Of a stretch of 64,000 nt of DNA, positions 61,466-64,000 are shown piece after piece. The notes under the pieces were generated by a model. It ran no database searches and was not told the origin of the DNA. It was given only the letters and a program-made list of their open reading frames with translations. The first letter of the stretch is position 1. Every line of letters starts with the position of its first letter. The stretch comes from Pipra filicauda (Eukaryota; Chordata; Aves; Passeriformes; Pipridae). The position numbers and the translations under genes are program-made. The stretch covers positions 1,054,001 to 1,118,000 of the forward strand of contig NW_024104286.1 in the NCBI RefSeq assembly GCF_003945595.2, written 5' to 3'.

Positions 61466-62710
61466 ATAATAAAAATAATACAAAATACAACCTTTCTAGA
61501 TGACACAGTTAATAAATTTCTTCTTTTAATTCTGGGGTTTTTAACCCTACTACCTAAAGGGTGGACACAAACTTCTAGGTAGGACTGGGTTCTATCTAGA
61601 TCAATTAAGAGCAAAGCCTACTTTGTATTAATCTAACATTTGTTCTAATCAGTACTCAAAATTGGATTACAGTCTCTGGGAAACACCTCAGTCAGCTTAA
61701 TATTCCCAAGATGTGTATCATCCTTAACAAGCCTTCTACAACTCTTGACTTTATTACATCCGTAAATTAAAATAATGTGATATTTTGATGTTTCTTTCAG
61801 GCTTCAGTTACTGTTCTTTCAAGTTAACCTTCTATAAAAGTGCTGGAATTAAATTTTTTATCTTTCTAGAGCAAAATTAGAAGTTCAAAGAATAACTAAA
61901 ACCCAAACCATTTTGCAAGCACTCCAAGAGATTTGTGTCCTTTGACTTGTATGTCCTCCTTTGCAAAACAATTTGTTTTCACTGGCCTCACCCCTGAGTA
62001 TGACACTGCTGGCTTCTCCAAAAGAGACAGCTTTTCCTGACAGGGAGTACTAATTTAAGTATCTTTGTCCTGCCCAGATACCTGGGTGAAAGCTTTTAGC
62101 AATTGAGTTTCTTTGAGATTTTACCTCCTTTCAAACTGGGTTGCAATTGTCTCTGAAGGTGGTAGCTGTCAGGAGTGAAGGCATTTGCAGATGGCATGAT
62201 CACATATTACTCATTTTTTAGGAAACCAGGCTCAAAACAACACAACTTTACTTTATAAATAATAAGATTAATTCTATGAGCTGAGATGGAATGGCATGAA
62301 ATATCTGCAAAGGGAAAATTATAGTTCTTTCTGGTTCTATTGGGATTGATTCTCAAGTCTGTAACAAGTTTTATCAAATTACTATATTATAAGACTAAGT
62401 TCTCCTTGGCTGACAGTGCCCTGTAGGCATCACAGTAATATTAGTTATTGTTAGAAGCATCAGTTTTATACAAAGTAATTTGTGCAAGGATTGGTGCAGA
62501 TTGAACAAAACAATTTTTAAGACTTCGATACGAAAATGTTTTTCTTCCAAATTCCCTTCAAATCCATGTCCACTGCAAATGAAATGTACTCCATCATCTA
62601 CCATTATTATCCCAGGTTCTAGGTATAGTAAGAGCATGCAATATGCATCACTTGACATTATAAACAGTCCTGACATTATAGTTCTGGCATTTGAATCTTT
62701 TACATCCTTC

Positions 62711-62737
62711 AAAAAAAAGAGAGAGAGAGAGAGAGAA
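62711..62737 (+). repeat. A8 followed by (GA)n
   Basis: Simple repeat in the 3' flank. Confidence 0.9.
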
Positions 62738-64000
62738 CGATGTATGAGATTGCTGGTGGTTTGAATATTAAGTTCTTGTATTTATTCATCATTGACACAT
62801 TAATATGTCACTGTCAGTATCAGTTTTCTCACACCCAGACTTCAGAAAGCCACTTCTCTTAATCTAATGCTTTTCTATTTGAAGCTGATGAGGGTGGTGT
62901 CCTTCAGAATTGCCTTTACAATATGTAAAATAAAATGGTTCAATCTAAGCAGCTTGGGCAACTGTGTTTTGGACTTCTGGTTTTAAACTAATGAAGTGAT
63001 GGACTTGGAAAAATGACTACTATCTACGTATACTGACTTTTTTTTATAAGGGATTTTAAAAAGAGCATTTTAAATTTGCTTAATTTTTCTGTGTAACTGT
63101 AATTATATGAAGTGAATTACCAATTCAAGGAGAGTGTTGTGTTGCATTAAAAAATGATAAATATAAGGAAATTCTTTGCCATATTTTGTTAAACTAAATT
63201 TTAAAGGTGTAGATGACATGCTCATTTTCTACACTTTAATCTAAAAATCATTTAGCAGAAACCTGTGTAATTAGGAAGCAAATATCTTTCCACTTTAATG
63301 TAAACACTGTGGCACATAATTTCAAAAATTATTTACCTACAGTAACTCCGCATGTTTGGGACCATGCATAAGAGTCTATCTAATTTATAATTTTTTTTAA
63401 GTTCAATTCCTTTCACTACTTAAGCACAACTTGACAAACAGCTGCTTGAGATAAATGCATCATGGTCACAATTTCTATTGCTCTTATTTTTATAAACTTG
63501 TCAGCTGCTCATCAAGTGTATCAGTGGAATCAGGTGGCACACAGAAAACCTGCCAAGTGTGAAGCTGCAGCTCATCTTTCTGGACCTGCTTTGTAGTCAC
63601 AAGGGTAAGCTGTAAGTTGACCTGACTATCAGAATGTCTATTACTAGTTTAATAGAGAGCAGGAAAAAGAAGCCCAGTGTTGGATCATGTTATGTGCACA
63701 CCTTAGCAAATACTTATGTGGTTTAGGGCAGTGCTGAGCTGCTGATCCTGAGGGCTGCTAGAGCCCATGGGAGCGATTTTGCTCAGAAGCCCCACACGGG
63801 AGAAAAAAGACATTATAGCAGATGCTCTCAAGAAGTGTCTTTGTCAGCAAGATTGATGCAGACACCAGCTGTGAGTGTCTGGAGAAGCTGGACTGCCTGC
63901 ATCATCATCACGGGGGGTAGGCTTTAATTAAGATGGATGTGCACCGAGAAAAGCTAATCATTTTGTCACGATATTCACCTTGGAAAGAATTACAGGTTTT

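Larger units (their letters stand above)
60581..64000 (+). other. GUCA1C 3' UTR and downstream flank
   Basis: After the stop comes unstructured sequence with a candidate poly(A) signal at 61460. In mammals TRAT1 lies downstream in the opposite orientation, but I recognise none of its exons here. The last 300 bases are more GC-rich and could include a conserved non-coding element. Confidence 0.5.

Noticed and set aside
62480..62764. Plus-strand frame containing MQYASLDI, briefly reminiscent of the YASLD motif in the adaptor TRAT1
   Set aside because: It is a single short motif, with no transmembrane segment or splice border, and the strand is opposite to that expected from mammalian synteny.
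1..64000. tRNA, rRNA genes and CRISPR arrays
   Set aside because: No T-loop plus A/B-box arrangement, ribosomal sequence or regularly spaced repeats were seen; the genome is a vertebrate one.

Overview
The window is vertebrate nuclear DNA, AT-rich and mostly non-coding, and almost certainly from a bird. The evidence is CR1 retrotransposon 3' ends with the avian ATTCTATG octamer tail (around 47487-47737, 49938-49994 and 53015-53152) and two LTRs of types I recognise from avian endogenous retroviruses (about 17685-18534 and 37621-38114). Genes have introns with GT/AG borders, and no operon-like structure is present.

One gene is well supported: a guanylate cyclase activating protein of the GUCA1C (GCAP3) type on the + strand. 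Its shared exons are at 54219-54368, 57467-57554 and 60450-60580, ending in TGA. Two different first coding exons precede them, 1a at 27319-27510 and 1b at 39681-39872. Each encodes exactly 64 residues, begins Met-Gly with Ser at position 6 (an N-myristoylation pattern), carries the CPSG motif of GCAPs, and ends in phase 0 at a GTAAG donor. Either could be spliced to exon 2 to give a 186-residue protein with EF-hands 2, 3 and 4 intact. The exons are only about 47% identical (30 of 64 residues by my count), so this is an old exon duplication, a pair of alternative promoters, or the remnant of a tandem GCAP gene. It is the most interesting structure in the window.

Layout: 1-27 kb is intergenic with low-complexity tracts (including an 81-base A run), one ERV LTR, one short exon-like + strand segment (14216-14323) and one terminal-exon-like - strand segment (24660-24979). 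From 27.3 to 60.6 kb is the GUCA1C locus. Intron 1 (26.7 kb from exon 1a) contains a solo LTR with a 5-bp target duplication, exon 1b and three CR1 tails. Intron 2 contains a 5'-truncated non-LTR retrotransposon fragment with a 230-codon open frame and an 11-bp target site duplication, which suggests a fairly recent insertion of a non-CR1 family. From 60.6 to 64 kb is the 3' flank, with a candidate poly(A) signal and no second gene I can support.

All gene calls come from reading the sequence. No database search was available, so family assignments outside GUCA1C, CR1, the two LTRs and the reverse transcriptase fragment remain open.
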